Position numbers and translations under genes: made by a program. A stretch of DNA of 64,000 bases from CALEMW01 sp964343835 (GTDB taxonomy: Bacteria; Krumholzibacteriota; Krumholzibacteriia; LZORAL124-64-63): positions 124,001 to 188,000 of the forward strand of contig CAYFKR010000001.1 of the NCBI GenBank assembly GCA_964343835.1, in the 5' to 3' direction. The stretch's first letter is position 1; each line of letters opens with the position of its first letter. The notes under the pieces were generated by a model, which saw only the letters and a program-made list of their open reading frames with translations, ran no database searches and was not told the origin of the DNA. Below, one piece after another: positions 1 to 8,630 of the stretch.

Positions 1-1
1 G

Positions 2-2233
2 GTGAACGACTACTACAACTACATGCCCAGCGGCAGCGGCATCAGCAGCCCGGGCACGTCCCTGGACGGCGGCTCCACCGGCACCGGGTCCTACGACGAC
101 GCCATCTGGCAGCACTGGATGAGCGAGACGTGGGGCGAGCAGATCGTCATCGACTTCTGGGACTGGCGTTCGACCCACACCACCCAGGGCGTGCTGCTGT
201 CCTACGACAGCATCCTGGGCCAGAACGGCTCGTCCCTGGCCGACGGCTTCCCCATGTACGCGGCGTGGAACTTCGCCACCGGCACCCGCTCCCTGACCGG
301 GATCGGATACGAGGAGGCATCCCAGTACCCCAGCAGCAGCGTGACCGTGGTTAACAGCTACCCGCGCGTGCTCTCGGGCTCCACCGAGCACCTGGCCGCC
401 GCCAACTACTACTGCTACGGCTTCGGCGGCCTGACCGGCACCCTGGACGTGACCTTCAACGGCCAGGACGGCACGGACATGGCCCTGATGGCCGTCATCC
501 GCCGCACCAACGGCACCGGCGTGCTGGAGCAGATCCCCCTGGACGCCGCCAACGACTGCGACGCCTCCCTGAGCGTGCCCCTGGAGGAAATGGCCTGGGC
601 CGGCGTGATCGTGGTGAACTCCAAGTACTACGGCACGGCCGCCACCTGGGACCTGACCATCGACGCCGTCGAGGTCGTGGCCCAGCCCATGGCCCAGCTC
701 TCGACCACCGTGGTGAACGCCTCGGTGGAGGTGGACGCCAACGACAACATCCCGGTGACCCTGAGCAACGTGGGCGACGTCGGTTCGAGCCTGGACTACA
801 CGGCCAGCATCATGGACATCGATCCCACCGTCGTGCTGGCCCGCCGTCCCGCCCCGACGCCGCGGACGGCCCCGGCCGAGCGCGCCATGCCCGAGCTGAT
901 CCGCACCGACCTGCCCGCCCCGGTGGTGGACCGCTACGCCGGCGACTGCGTGTTCGGCAACGACGACACCGCCAACATCCAGGGCTACTACGGCTCCTGG
1001 TGGTACGGCAACGAGACCTACGCCGTGGCCATCGACCCGCCGGCGGAGGCCTGCTCCTGCGCCGCGGGCTTCAACGTGCGGGCCGTGCACATGGTGCTGT
1101 ACCTGGAGGCCGCATCCACGCCCCAGGTCCGCGCCCTGCTGGCCACCGACGCCGGCGCCTGCACCGGCCCGGGCACCATCATCGACACCTCGGATCCCCT
1201 CACCGTCGCCGCCCAGGGCGCCGCGGGGTACTACGACATCGAGATCCCCTGCGACTTCGTCTGCACCGACATGGACGGCGGGCCGTACTTCGTGCTCTTC
1301 GAGTTCATGGACGCCAGCGGTCCGGTGGGCATCCCCGTGGATTCGTCGCCCACGAGCTGCTACGACTTCAACGACTGGGGCTCGGGCTGGGAGGAGCTGG
1401 TGGGCGGCTATTCGTTCGCCGGCGACCTGCTGCTCTGGGCCGACGTGGACTGCTGCGGCGCCGCCGCCCCCGAGGTCGGCGTGATCGCCCCGAACGGCGG
1501 CGAGTTCCTGGCCAAGGGCACGTCGGCCGACCTGGAGTGGACGGCCACCGTGGTGACCGACGTCATGGTGGAGCTGAGCCGCGACGGCGGCGGCAGCTGG
1601 GAGACGCTGTTCGCCTCCACGCCCAACGACGGCATCGAGAGCTGGACCGTGGCGGGCGCGTCGTCCACCGACTGCCTGCTCCGCGTCAGCACCCTCGACG
1701 GCCTCTACTCCGACGTGAGCGACGCCCCCTTCGCCATCCACGACACCCTGCCGTGGCTCTTCGCCGTTCCCGAGACCGGCTCGGTGCCCGAGGGCTCGTC
1801 CGTGGACGTGTACGTGGGCGTCTCGGGTGCGGGCATGGCGGCCGGCAACTACACCGGCTACGTGGTGCTGGCGAGCAACGATCCCGCCGGCCCCGCCGTG
1901 ATCACCGTGAACCTCGAGGTCACCGACCCAGGCACCGGCGTGGGCGATGCTCCCGCCGTGTTCATGGTCGAGGGCAACCACCCCAACCCGTTCAACCCGT
2001 CGACCCGCGTGGTCTTCTCCCTGGCCCAGGCCGGGCCGGCCACCGTGGACGTGCTGGATCTCCAGGGGCGCGTGGTGCGGACCCTGCTTCAGGGCGACAT
2101 GCCCGCCGGGCGTTCGAGCCTGACGTGGGACGGGCGTGACGAACTGGGTCGGGGGCTGGCGAGCGGCACGTACATCGCCCGGCTCAGGTCGGGGGGGATG
2201 GTGGCGACGCACAAGCTCACCCTCACCAAGTAG
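2..2233 (+). CDS. secreted MXAN_6640-like putative metalloprotease, C-terminal part (5' end outside window)
   Basis: The reading frame is open from the first bases, so this is the last ~743 residues of a larger secreted protein. The start of the visible part (NDYYNYMPS, then YDDAIWQHWMSETWG) resembles the region after the zinc site in MXAN_6640-family putative metalloproteases; the HExxH motif would lie upstream and is not visible. Residues ~305-485 form a Cys-rich module also present in the secreted protein at 21073-21771. Ig-like segments follow. The last ~85 residues carry NPFNP, a GRVVRTLL-like strand and ASGTYIARL, the FlgD-like/secretion-tail module shared with the three subtilases in this window. 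The family call is from remembered similarity; secretion is inferred from the tail. Confidence 0.75.
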   Translation: MNDYYNYMPSGSGISSPGTSLDGGSTGTGSYDDAIWQHWMSETWGEQIVIDFWDWRSTHTTQGVLLSYDSILGQNGSSLADGFPMYAAWNFATGTRSLTGIGYEEASQYPSSSVTVVNSYPRVLSGSTEHLAAANYYCYGFGGLTGTLDVTFNGQDGTDMALMAVIRRTNGTGVLEQIPLDAANDCDASLSVPLEEMAWAGVIVVNSKYYGTAATWDLTIDAVEVVAQPMAQLSTTVVNASVEVDANDNIPVTLSNVGDVGSSLDYTASIMDIDPTVVLARRPAPTPRTAPAERAMPELIRTDLPAPVVDRYAGDCVFGNDDTANIQGYYGSWWYGNETYAVAIDPPAEACSCAAGFNVRAVHMVLYLEAASTPQVRALLATDAGACTGPGTIIDTSDPLTVAAQGAAGYYDIEIPCDFVCTDMDGGPYFVLFEFMDASGPVGIPVDSSPTSCYDFNDWGSGWEELVGGYSFAGDLLLWADVDCCGAAAPEVGVIAPNGGEFLAKGTSADLEWTATVVTDVMVELSRDGGGSWETLFASTPNDGIESWTVAGASSTDCLLRVSTLDGLYSDVSDAPFAIHDTLPWLFAVPETGSVPEGSSVDVYVGVSGAGMAAGNYTGYVVLASNDPAGPAVITVNLEVTDPGTGVGDAPAVFMVEGNHPNPFNPSTRVVFSLAQAGPATVDVLDLQGRVVRTLLQGDMPAGRSSLTWDGRDELGRGLASGTYIARLRSGGMVATHKLTLTK

Positions 2234-2236
2234 GGC

Positions 2237-2304
2237 GGATCCGGGGAGGGGCCGCCCCGGACGAAACTTCTCCACATCGTCCGGGTCGGCCCCTCCCCGG
2301 ATCC
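2237..2304 (+). terminator. long inverted repeat after the protease gene
   Basis: It begins 3 nt after the stop. GGATCCGGGGAGGGGCCG at 2237-2254 pairs perfectly with its reverse complement at 2287-2304, and an inner CCCGGACG/CGTCCGGG stem extends the hairpin around a loop at about 2264-2277. There is no T-run, so it may terminate or stabilise the mRNA 3' end rather than act as a classic intrinsic terminator. Confidence 0.6.
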
Positions 2305-2395
2305 TGATCGGTGTGACGGAACATTGGCCCCGGGCGAAGCCCGGGGCCTCGTTCCAGGGGTGACGGTTGGGGAGACTCGGGGTAGGGTGCTCGAC

Positions 2396-4894
2396 ATGAT
2401 CATATCCAAGGACACGCAGGAGTTCTCTGGGAGTCGGGGCATTGGGACCGTGGTGTTCCTTGCCTCCCTTACCTTCTTGGCCCATGAGGTCAGCTGGCAT
2501 CGGATGTTGTCGGTGGCGGTGGGGGCTACCGTTACGGCGTCGACGGCGGTGTTGGCGGCGTTCATGGTGGGGTTCGGAGCGGGGGCCTGGGTTTGGGGGC
2601 GGAAGGGCGAGACGAGCTCGGAGCCGGGGCGGCTGCTGGGGCGGCTGCTGGCGGGGCTCGCTGTCTCGGCGCTGGTGGCCTACCGCATGTTCACCGCGGG
2701 GGTTCCCGCCCTGTACGGGGCGCTCGGGGACGGGGGCGACGTCGTCGTCTTCCTGGTGGCGCTCCTGGTCATGGCGGTTCCCTCGTTCCTGATGGGGGGC
2801 GTGTACCCTCTGGCGAGCCGGCTTGCCGTGACGTCCGACGCCTCGGTGGGAGGGGTGCTCGGGCGACTCTACGCCCTGGAAACCCTGGGGAGCGCCGTGG
2901 GGGGGCTCGTGACCGGGTTCGTGCTGCTGGGCACCCTCGGTCAGCGGGGGACCGTCGGTGCGGCGGTGGCCCTCGATTTCGGGTTGGCGGCATGGCTGCT
3001 CACGCGGTTTCGGCATGAGAACGCCGGGACGTCGGTCGAGGTGCCGCCGATCGCTGTGCCGAGGAAGGGCAAGAAGAAGGGGAAGGCCGAGCCGGCCGCT
3101 CCGCGCCGCTCGGTGATGATCGCCACCTTCGCCTGCGGCTTCGCCGCCATCGGGCTGCAGGTCCTGTGGATGCGGATGCTGCGCATCTACCTCACCAACA
3201 CGAGCTACGGGTTCGCGCTGATCTCGTCGCTGGCGGTGACGGGCATCTTCCTGGGCAGTTCCCTGTATGCACGCCGCAGCCGTTCCGGAAACGTTCCGGG
3301 CATGGCCGACCTGCGCAACGCCGTCGCCCTGATGGGGGTGCTGTCGGCCCTGGGACTGCTGGTGTTCGCGCGCCTGCCCCAGGTGCTCATGTTCCCCTTC
3401 CAGTCGCTGCTGTCGGATCCTGCGACGCGGGTGTTCGGGCTGCCGGCGGTGGCGGGGGTGCTGCTCGTGGTGCCGGTGCTGGCCTGCTCGGGATTCGCGT
3501 TCCCCCTGGCTTGCCGGCTCTACGCCGCGGGCCGGTCGCGGCTGGGCGGCGACGTGGGGGAGGTGCTGTCGGTCAATACCCTGGGGTCGGCGGTGGGGCC
3601 GGTGGTCGCGGCGTTCGTGCTGTTGCCGTGGCTGGGAGCTGGCAAGGCCGTCCTGCTGATCGCGACCCTGCTGCTCGCCGCGGCGTGGGCCGCATCCGTC
3701 ACTGGCGCCGGCCGGTACGTGCTGGCCACGGGCGCCCTCGTGTCGGCGATCCTGACCGCCGCCGGACCGGAGATGCGCATCCTGCCCCCGTCGTTCCACC
3801 GCTTCGACCGCGACGTGCTCTTCTACCGCGAGACCGTCGAGGGCACCATCTCCGTCGGCCGTGACCGCGGCACCCGCACCGAGTCCAAGTACACCTTCGT
3901 CAACAACAGTGCGGTGATCGGCTCGACCTACGACGCCGTGAAGGTCGTCAAGATGGTGGGGCACTACCCGTTCCTCATCGGCCGCGACATCCGCGACGCC
4001 CTGGTGATCGGGTTCGGGATCGGCGTGACCACGTCCGCCATCGCGTCGCATCCGGAAGTGGAGACCATCCGCGTGGTCGAGCTGGTGGAAGGGCTGCGCG
4101 ACGCCGCCGTCCATTACCGCGACATGAACCACGGCGTCTACGACGACCCCCGCCTGGCCATGGTCCAGGGCGACGGCCGCCACTGGCTCCAGCGCACCGA
4201 CGAGACCTACGACCTGATCTCCTGCGATCCCACCCACCCCATCCTGGGCTCGGGCAGCCTGTACACGCGCGACTACTTCGAGCTCTGCCGCTCGCGACTC
4301 AACCCGGGCGGCGTGGTGTCCCAGTACCTGCCGCTGCACAAGCTGGGCACGGCCGAGGCCATGGGCATCATCCGCACCTTCGGCAGCGCGTTCCCCCATT
4401 GCAGCGTGTGGCTGGGCCAGTTCCACGCCGTGCTGCTGGGCTCCACCGATCCCGTCGACGTGGATTTCATGACCTGGGCCGTGGAGACGCAGGCCCTGGG
4501 GCAGGACCCGCACTTCTACGTCGACCCGCACCACCTGGCCGCCACCCTGGTCCTGGACGGCGAGGCCGTGGCCCGCCTCGGCGCCGACCTGCCCGACAAC
4601 ACCGACGACCTGTCCTACACCGAATTCTTCGACCCCGCCTGCCTCGACGAGGCCAACCTGGCCCGCAACGTGGCCTGGCTCCACGCCAACCGCGTGGAGG
4701 TGGGCACGGTGTTCTCCAACCTGGACGACCCGTTGCGCATGGAGCGCTTCGTCCAGGGCAACCGCCTGATGACCGAGGCCCTGATCCATCGGCTCGAGGG
4801 CGATCCCGACGCCGGGCTCGAGTCCCTGCGCCGGGCCTGCGCCGCCAACCCCGAGGACGGGGAGTACCCGTTCCTGATCCGGCTGTATTACTGA
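2396..4894 (+). CDS. membrane protein fused to a spermidine-synthase-like domain
   Basis: An 832-residue protein. The first ~490 residues are hydrophobic, with many membrane segments and two halves each starting with a FLAHEVSWHRML/FAAIGLQVLWMRML-like helix, typical of 'fused MFS/spermidine synthase' proteins. The soluble part has the Rossmann nucleotide site ALVIGFGIGVTTSAI, an acidic strand end (VVELVEG), and GDGRHWL, followed by YDLISCDPTHP and LYTRDYFELC, as in aminopropyltransferases. A short TPR-like tail follows. The substrate is unknown; no polyamine genes lie nearby. ATG 2396 is chosen because the upstream in-frame codons lie in non-conserved sequence. A paralogue is at 50385-53198. 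Confidence 0.8.
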   Translation: MIISKDTQEFSGSRGIGTVVFLASLTFLAHEVSWHRMLSVAVGATVTASTAVLAAFMVGFGAGAWVWGRKGETSSEPGRLLGRLLAGLAVSALVAYRMFTAGVPALYGALGDGGDVVVFLVALLVMAVPSFLMGGVYPLASRLAVTSDASVGGVLGRLYALETLGSAVGGLVTGFVLLGTLGQRGTVGAAVALDFGLAAWLLTRFRHENAGTSVEVPPIAVPRKGKKKGKAEPAAPRRSVMIATFACGFAAIGLQVLWMRMLRIYLTNTSYGFALISSLAVTGIFLGSSLYARRSRSGNVPGMADLRNAVALMGVLSALGLLVFARLPQVLMFPFQSLLSDPATRVFGLPAVAGVLLVVPVLACSGFAFPLACRLYAAGRSRLGGDVGEVLSVNTLGSAVGPVVAAFVLLPWLGAGKAVLLIATLLLAAAWAASVTGAGRYVLATGALVSAILTAAGPEMRILPPSFHRFDRDVLFYRETVEGTISVGRDRGTRTESKYTFVNNSAVIGSTYDAVKVVKMVGHYPFLIGRDIRDALVIGFGIGVTTSAIASHPEVETIRVVELVEGLRDAAVHYRDMNHGVYDDPRLAMVQGDGRHWLQRTDETYDLISCDPTHPILGSGSLYTRDYFELCRSRLNPGGVVSQYLPLHKLGTAEAMGIIRTFGSAFPHCSVWLGQFHAVLLGSTDPVDVDFMTWAVETQALGQDPHFYVDPHHLAATLVLDGEAVARLGADLPDNTDDLSYTEFFDPACLDEANLARNVAWLHANRVEVGTVFSNLDDPLRMERFVQGNRLMTEALIHRLEGDPDAGLESLRRACAANPEDGEYPFLIRLYY

Positions 4895-4919
4895 CCAGCG
4901 TTGGTGTAGTCTGGCGCCC

Positions 4920-5234
4920 ATGGACGACGTGAGGGTGCATACCGCCACGCTCATCGCCGACCTGCGGCTCCCCCTGGCGGGCAGCCTCAAGGAGCGGCGC
5001 AAGGAGCTGCACGGGCTCGTGGAGCGGCTCAAACGCGACGGGTTCGCCGTGGCCCGCGTGGGGCCGCCGGACCTGCACCAGCGCGTGTTCCTGGCCGTGA
5101 CCGACGTGTCGGGCAGCCCCGCCCGTCTTGCGGATCGGCTCGACGAAGCCGAACGTATGCTCTTCGCTTCCGAATTCGAGGTGGCCTCGCTGCAGCGCGA
5201 CGAGTCCACCTGGACCGACTCGTCCCTTCGCTGA
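4920..5234 (+). CDS. DUF503 (YlxP-like) family protein
   Basis: A 104-residue protein with the family hallmark near the start: a beta strand (TATLIADLRLPLAGSLKERR) with the conserved SLKExR turn, then VERLKRDGFAVARV and the DLHQRVFLAVTDVS strand. DUF503 proteins are small ferredoxin-like folds often found near ribosome-maturation genes; no biochemical role is established. It lies 25 nt after the upstream gene and 22 nt before the cyclase, probably in the same transcript. Confidence 0.8.
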   Translation: MDDVRVHTATLIADLRLPLAGSLKERRKELHGLVERLKRDGFAVARVGPPDLHQRVFLAVTDVSGSPARLADRLDEAERMLFASEFEVASLQRDESTWTDSSLR

Positions 5235-5256
5235 CCCGACCCCGGACGGAGCCGTC

Positions 5257-5895
5257 ATGTCCCTGCGCACCATCGACCTGAGCCACGCCGTGACCACCGG
5301 CATGGCGGTCTATCCCGGCGATCCCACGGTCCCGGCCATCGACCGTCTGAGCGAGCACGGCGAGTCGACCCACCAGGCGTCGGCCTTCCGCATGGGCTGC
5401 CACGCGGGCACCCACATCGACCTGCCGCTGCACTTCAAGGCGGGGGAGGAGCCCCTCGAGAGCTTTCCACTGGATCGGTGTATGGGGCGGGCCGTGGTCG
5501 TGGATGCGCCGGAAGGAGAGATCCCGGCATCGTCGCTGGACGGCCTGGACCTCGACGCCCTCGACTTCGTGGTCTTCCGCACCGGCTGGGAGCGCCGGTG
5601 GGGCGGCGACCGCTACTACGACGTCTGGCCCTTCCTGGGCGTGGACGTTGCGCGCCGCCTGGCCGAAGCCGGTCTCAAGGGCGTGGGGCTGGACACCCCC
5701 AGCCTCGATCCCATGAACGTGTCGGTGGCCCACGACCTGCTGGCTGCCGCGGGCCTGATCAACATCGAGAACATGGCCAACCTGGACGCCCTGCCCGCCG
5801 ACCCCTTCCTGCTGCTGGTGCTGCCCCTGCGCCTGGCCGGGGCCGAGGCCTCGCCCGTGCGGGCCTGCGCCCTGGTCGGGGAGCCGACGCCGTGA
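5257..5895 (+). CDS. cyclase-family metal-dependent hydrolase (kynurenine formamidase-like)
   Basis: A 212-residue protein with the metal-binding signature HAGTHIDLPLHF (His49, His53, Asp55, His59) that defines the cyclase/KynB superfamily. The N-terminal DLSHAVTTGMAVYPGDP is also typical. Family members hydrolyse N-formylkynurenine, isatin or related amides, or act as polyketide cyclases; no tryptophan catabolism genes are nearby, so the substrate is open. ATG 5257 starts right before the conserved first strand. The stop overlaps the start of the next gene (GTGA). Confidence 0.85.
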   Translation: MSLRTIDLSHAVTTGMAVYPGDPTVPAIDRLSEHGESTHQASAFRMGCHAGTHIDLPLHFKAGEEPLESFPLDRCMGRAVVVDAPEGEIPASSLDGLDLDALDFVVFRTGWERRWGGDRYYDVWPFLGVDVARRLAEAGLKGVGLDTPSLDPMNVSVAHDLLAAAGLINIENMANLDALPADPFLLLVLPLRLAGAEASPVRACALVGEPTP

Positions 5896-6824
5896 ATCCC
5901 CTGGATCTCCTGATCTTCGCCGCCGGCGTCGCCCTCCTGCTGGGTGGCGCCTGGGCTACCGTGAGCGGCGGTACGCGCCTGGCGGCGGCCCTGGGCGTGC
6001 CGCCCGTGCTGGTGGGCCTGACGGTGGTGGCCTGGGGCACCTCGGCTCCGGAGCTGGTGGTCTCGCTGGTTGCGGCCCTCCGGGGCAACCAGGACCTCAT
6101 GCTGGGCAACGTGATGGGCTCCAACGTGGCCAACGTGGGGCTGATCCTGGGTTCGGCGGCCCTGGTCATGTCGCCTCCAGGGGACCGGTCCCTGTGGAAG
6201 CTGGAGATGCCGGTCCTGGCCGTGGGCACCGCCCTGTTCTGGTTCTTCTGCGCCGACGGCGATCTGGGACGCCTGGAAGGCGTGGCCCTGATGATGCTCT
6301 TCGCCGCCGTCACGGTGCGCTCCATCCGCGCCGGCCTGGCCAACGGCTCGTCCGACCACTCGCCCGCGGAGCGCGAACGTGGTATACTCAGGGGCGGCCT
6401 GACGGCCCTGGGCGGTTGCATCGGCCTGGTGGCCGGCGGCCAGGTGATCGTGATCTCCGCGACCCGCATCGCCGAGGCCCTGGGGGCTCCCCAGGTGCTC
6501 ATCGGCCTCACGCTGGTGGCGGTGGGCACGAGCCTGCCCGAACTGGCGGCCACGCTGGTGGCGGCCGCACGCCGCGAGAGCGGCCTGGCCCTGGGCAACG
6601 TGGTGGGTTCGAACCTGTTCAACCTGCTGGCGGTGACCGGCCCGGTGGCCCTGATCGAGCCGGTGCCGGTGGACGGCGGCATCCTCGGGCGCGAGCTTCC
6701 GAGCCTGGCCGTCTCGACCCTGCTGCTGGCCCTGGTGCTGACCATCCGCGACCGGATCCCCAGGATCCTCGGCGCAGCCCTGCTCGTCCTCTACGCCGCC
6801 ACGGTGGCCTGGTGGATACTCTGA
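5892..6824 (+). CDS. calcium/sodium antiporter (CaCA family, YrbG-like)
   Basis: A 310-residue inner-membrane protein with ~10 hydrophobic helices. The two inverted alpha repeats are plain: GTSAPELVVSL...GNVMGSNVANVGLILG and GTSLPELAATL...GNVVGSNLFNLLAVTG. Their acidic residues and Asn form the cation site in this family. The length fits YrbG-type K+-independent exchangers. The GTG start overlaps the cyclase stop, implying translational coupling. Confidence 0.93.
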   Translation: MNPLDLLIFAAGVALLLGGAWATVSGGTRLAAALGVPPVLVGLTVVAWGTSAPELVVSLVAALRGNQDLMLGNVMGSNVANVGLILGSAALVMSPPGDRSLWKLEMPVLAVGTALFWFFCADGDLGRLEGVALMMLFAAVTVRSIRAGLANGSSDHSPAERERGILRGGLTALGGCIGLVAGGQVIVISATRIAEALGAPQVLIGLTLVAVGTSLPELAATLVAAARRESGLALGNVVGSNLFNLLAVTGPVALIEPVPVDGGILGRELPSLAVSTLLLALVLTIRDRIPRILGAALLVLYAATVAWWIL

Positions 6825-6852
6825 CCCCTCCCCTGACCCGGGACGGACGACC

Positions 6853-7713
6853 ATGACCGACGACAAGCGCAAACCCCGCCCCGAGGATCTGCTGATCCCG
6901 GAGGATTACCTGGACCATCTGGACGATGGTCCGGTCCCCCTGGATCCCGACGCCGACACCTCCCACCTCATGGGATTGGCCCGGACCATCGCCAAGGCCG
7001 GCTACGCCACGCGCCGCCAGGCCGAGGAACTGGTGCGTGCCGGACGCGTGCAGGTGGACGGCCGCCGGGTGCTCGACCCGGGCCAGGGTGTGGGCGACGA
7101 CAACGAGGTGCGCATCGACGACCGCAAGCTCGTGGAGGTCATCCGCACCTACCTGGCGTTCCACAAGCCCCTGAACGTGGCCACCGGCTCCACGGTGACC
7201 CACCGCACCCAGCTCATCACCGAGTTCCTGCCGCGGGACATCCGTGGCCTGGCTCCCGCCGGCCGCCTCGATCCGGCCACCTCCGGCCTGCTGCTCGTCT
7301 CGAACGACGCCTCCTGGAACGCCCTGGCCGCCAGCGGCCACGGCTTCGACAAGGAGTTCATCGTGGAGATCGAGGGCGAGGTCACCGAAATCCAGCTCAG
7401 CCTGATCGCCGCCGGCGTCCAGGTCCCCAAGACGGGCATGGTCAAGCCCAGGTCCATCACCCTGATGCGCGTCGAGGAGGAGATCAGCACCGTCAAGCTC
7501 GTGCTCCGCGAGGGCAAGGTGCGCTCCATCCGCAACCTCTTCCTGGCCCTGCGCCTGTCCGTCCGCTCCATCCACCGCCAGCGCATCGGCCCGGTGAGCG
7601 TGGAGGGTGTCTCGGCGGGACGCTGGCGCGTGCTGTCGTCCCAGGAGGTGGAGGCCATCCGTAACGGGTCCCACAAGTCGTTCGAGACGATCCTGAAGGG
7701 GAAGAAGTCGTGA
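6853..7713 (+). CDS. RsuA/RluB-type rRNA pseudouridine synthase
   Basis: A 286-residue protein. After a ~35-residue acidic leader comes an S4 RNA-binding domain (residues ~40-95, IAKAGYATRRQAEELVRAG and VQVDGRRV). The catalytic domain has the signature AGRLDPATSGLLLVS, with Asp140 the expected nucleophile, and EGKVRSIRNLFLAL near the end. Members modify single uridines in 16S or 23S rRNA; the target cannot be told from sequence. It overlaps the next gene by 4 nt. Confidence 0.92.
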   Translation: MTDDKRKPRPEDLLIPEDYLDHLDDGPVPLDPDADTSHLMGLARTIAKAGYATRRQAEELVRAGRVQVDGRRVLDPGQGVGDDNEVRIDDRKLVEVIRTYLAFHKPLNVATGSTVTHRTQLITEFLPRDIRGLAPAGRLDPATSGLLLVSNDASWNALAASGHGFDKEFIVEIEGEVTEIQLSLIAAGVQVPKTGMVKPRSITLMRVEEEISTVKLVLREGKVRSIRNLFLALRLSVRSIHRQRIGPVSVEGVSAGRWRVLSSQEVEAIRNGSHKSFETILKGKKS

Positions 7714-8630
7714 CCTGCGTCCTCTGCGGAGGCTCACGACGACGACCGTTGCCCTACCGCTACCGCTGGCGCGACCGCGTGTACGGGCTGTCCCGCTGTG
7801 CATCCTGCTCCCTGATCGCCGTGGATCCCGTACCGGGCCCCGACGAGATCGCCTCCTTCTACGACGACGCCTATTTCGAGGACGGCTTCCACGGCATGGG
7901 GGAGTCGGACGCCGGTTACGACGAGGTCATGATCGCGCGGGCCGACCAGACGCGGCGTTACGTGGAGAACGACCTGCTGGTCCACCGCCCCGGCGCCGGG
8001 TCGTTCTTCGAGATCGGCGCGGCGTCCGGGCACGTGCTCGCCGCGGCCCGCGACGCCGGCGTGGCGCGCGTGTCCGGCCTGGAGATCTCGCCCGAGGCGG
8101 CGGCGAAGGCGGGGGAGCTGCACGGCATCGACGTGGCCGTGGGAGACGTGGCGGGCTTCGACCCCGGCGAGGCCGCCGGGACCTGGGACATGGTCTATGC
8201 CGGAGACGTGCTCGAACACCTGGCAGACCCTGACGCCCTGCTGGAGACCGCCGCCCGGCTCCTGCACCCAGACGGCGCGCTGGTGGTGCGGATCCCCACG
8301 ACCTTCGACCTCTGGTCCTCGCGGCTGGCCACGCTGATGCTGAGGGTCTCGGGCCGGACCTTCGACCTGCCCGACGCCCCGTACCATCTCCACGAGTTCA
8401 CCCGCGGCACTGCGACACGGTTGTTCGCGCGGCGTTTCGGCGACGTGCGGCTGCTGCCGGGCATCGTGCCGGTGGGCGATCTGAACGTGAAGGGCGGGCG
8501 GCTGGTCTACAGGATCAAGCAGGCGGTCCACGTCGTGAACGTGCCGTGGACCCGCCTCACGGGGCGGCACGGAGACCGCCTGACCATCGTGGCGAGGAGG
8601 CCGCTCAAGCCGTCCCCGCCATCTCGTTGA
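7710..8630 (+). CDS. class I SAM-dependent methyltransferase with N-terminal zinc-binding motif
   Basis: A 306-residue protein. Cys3, Cys6, Cys30 and Cys33 (two CxxC pairs) form a probable zinc finger like those ahead of methyltransferases acting on sugars or lipid-linked intermediates. The SAM site is FFEIGAASGHVL, with GLEIS ending strand 2 and DMVYAGDVLEHLADP at the conserved motif IV region. The GTG start overlaps the pseudouridine synthase stop. The last 26 nt overlap the end of the convergent PLP gene. The substrate is unknown. Confidence 0.85.
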   Translation: MTCVLCGGSRRRPLPYRYRWRDRVYGLSRCASCSLIAVDPVPGPDEIASFYDDAYFEDGFHGMGESDAGYDEVMIARADQTRRYVENDLLVHRPGAGSFFEIGAASGHVLAAARDAGVARVSGLEISPEAAAKAGELHGIDVAVGDVAGFDPGEAAGTWDMVYAGDVLEHLADPDALLETAARLLHPDGALVVRIPTTFDLWSSRLATLMLRVSGRTFDLPDAPYHLHEFTRGTATRLFARRFGDVRLLPGIVPVGDLNVKGGRLVYRIKQAVHVVNVPWTRLTGRHGDRLTIVARRPLKPSPPSR

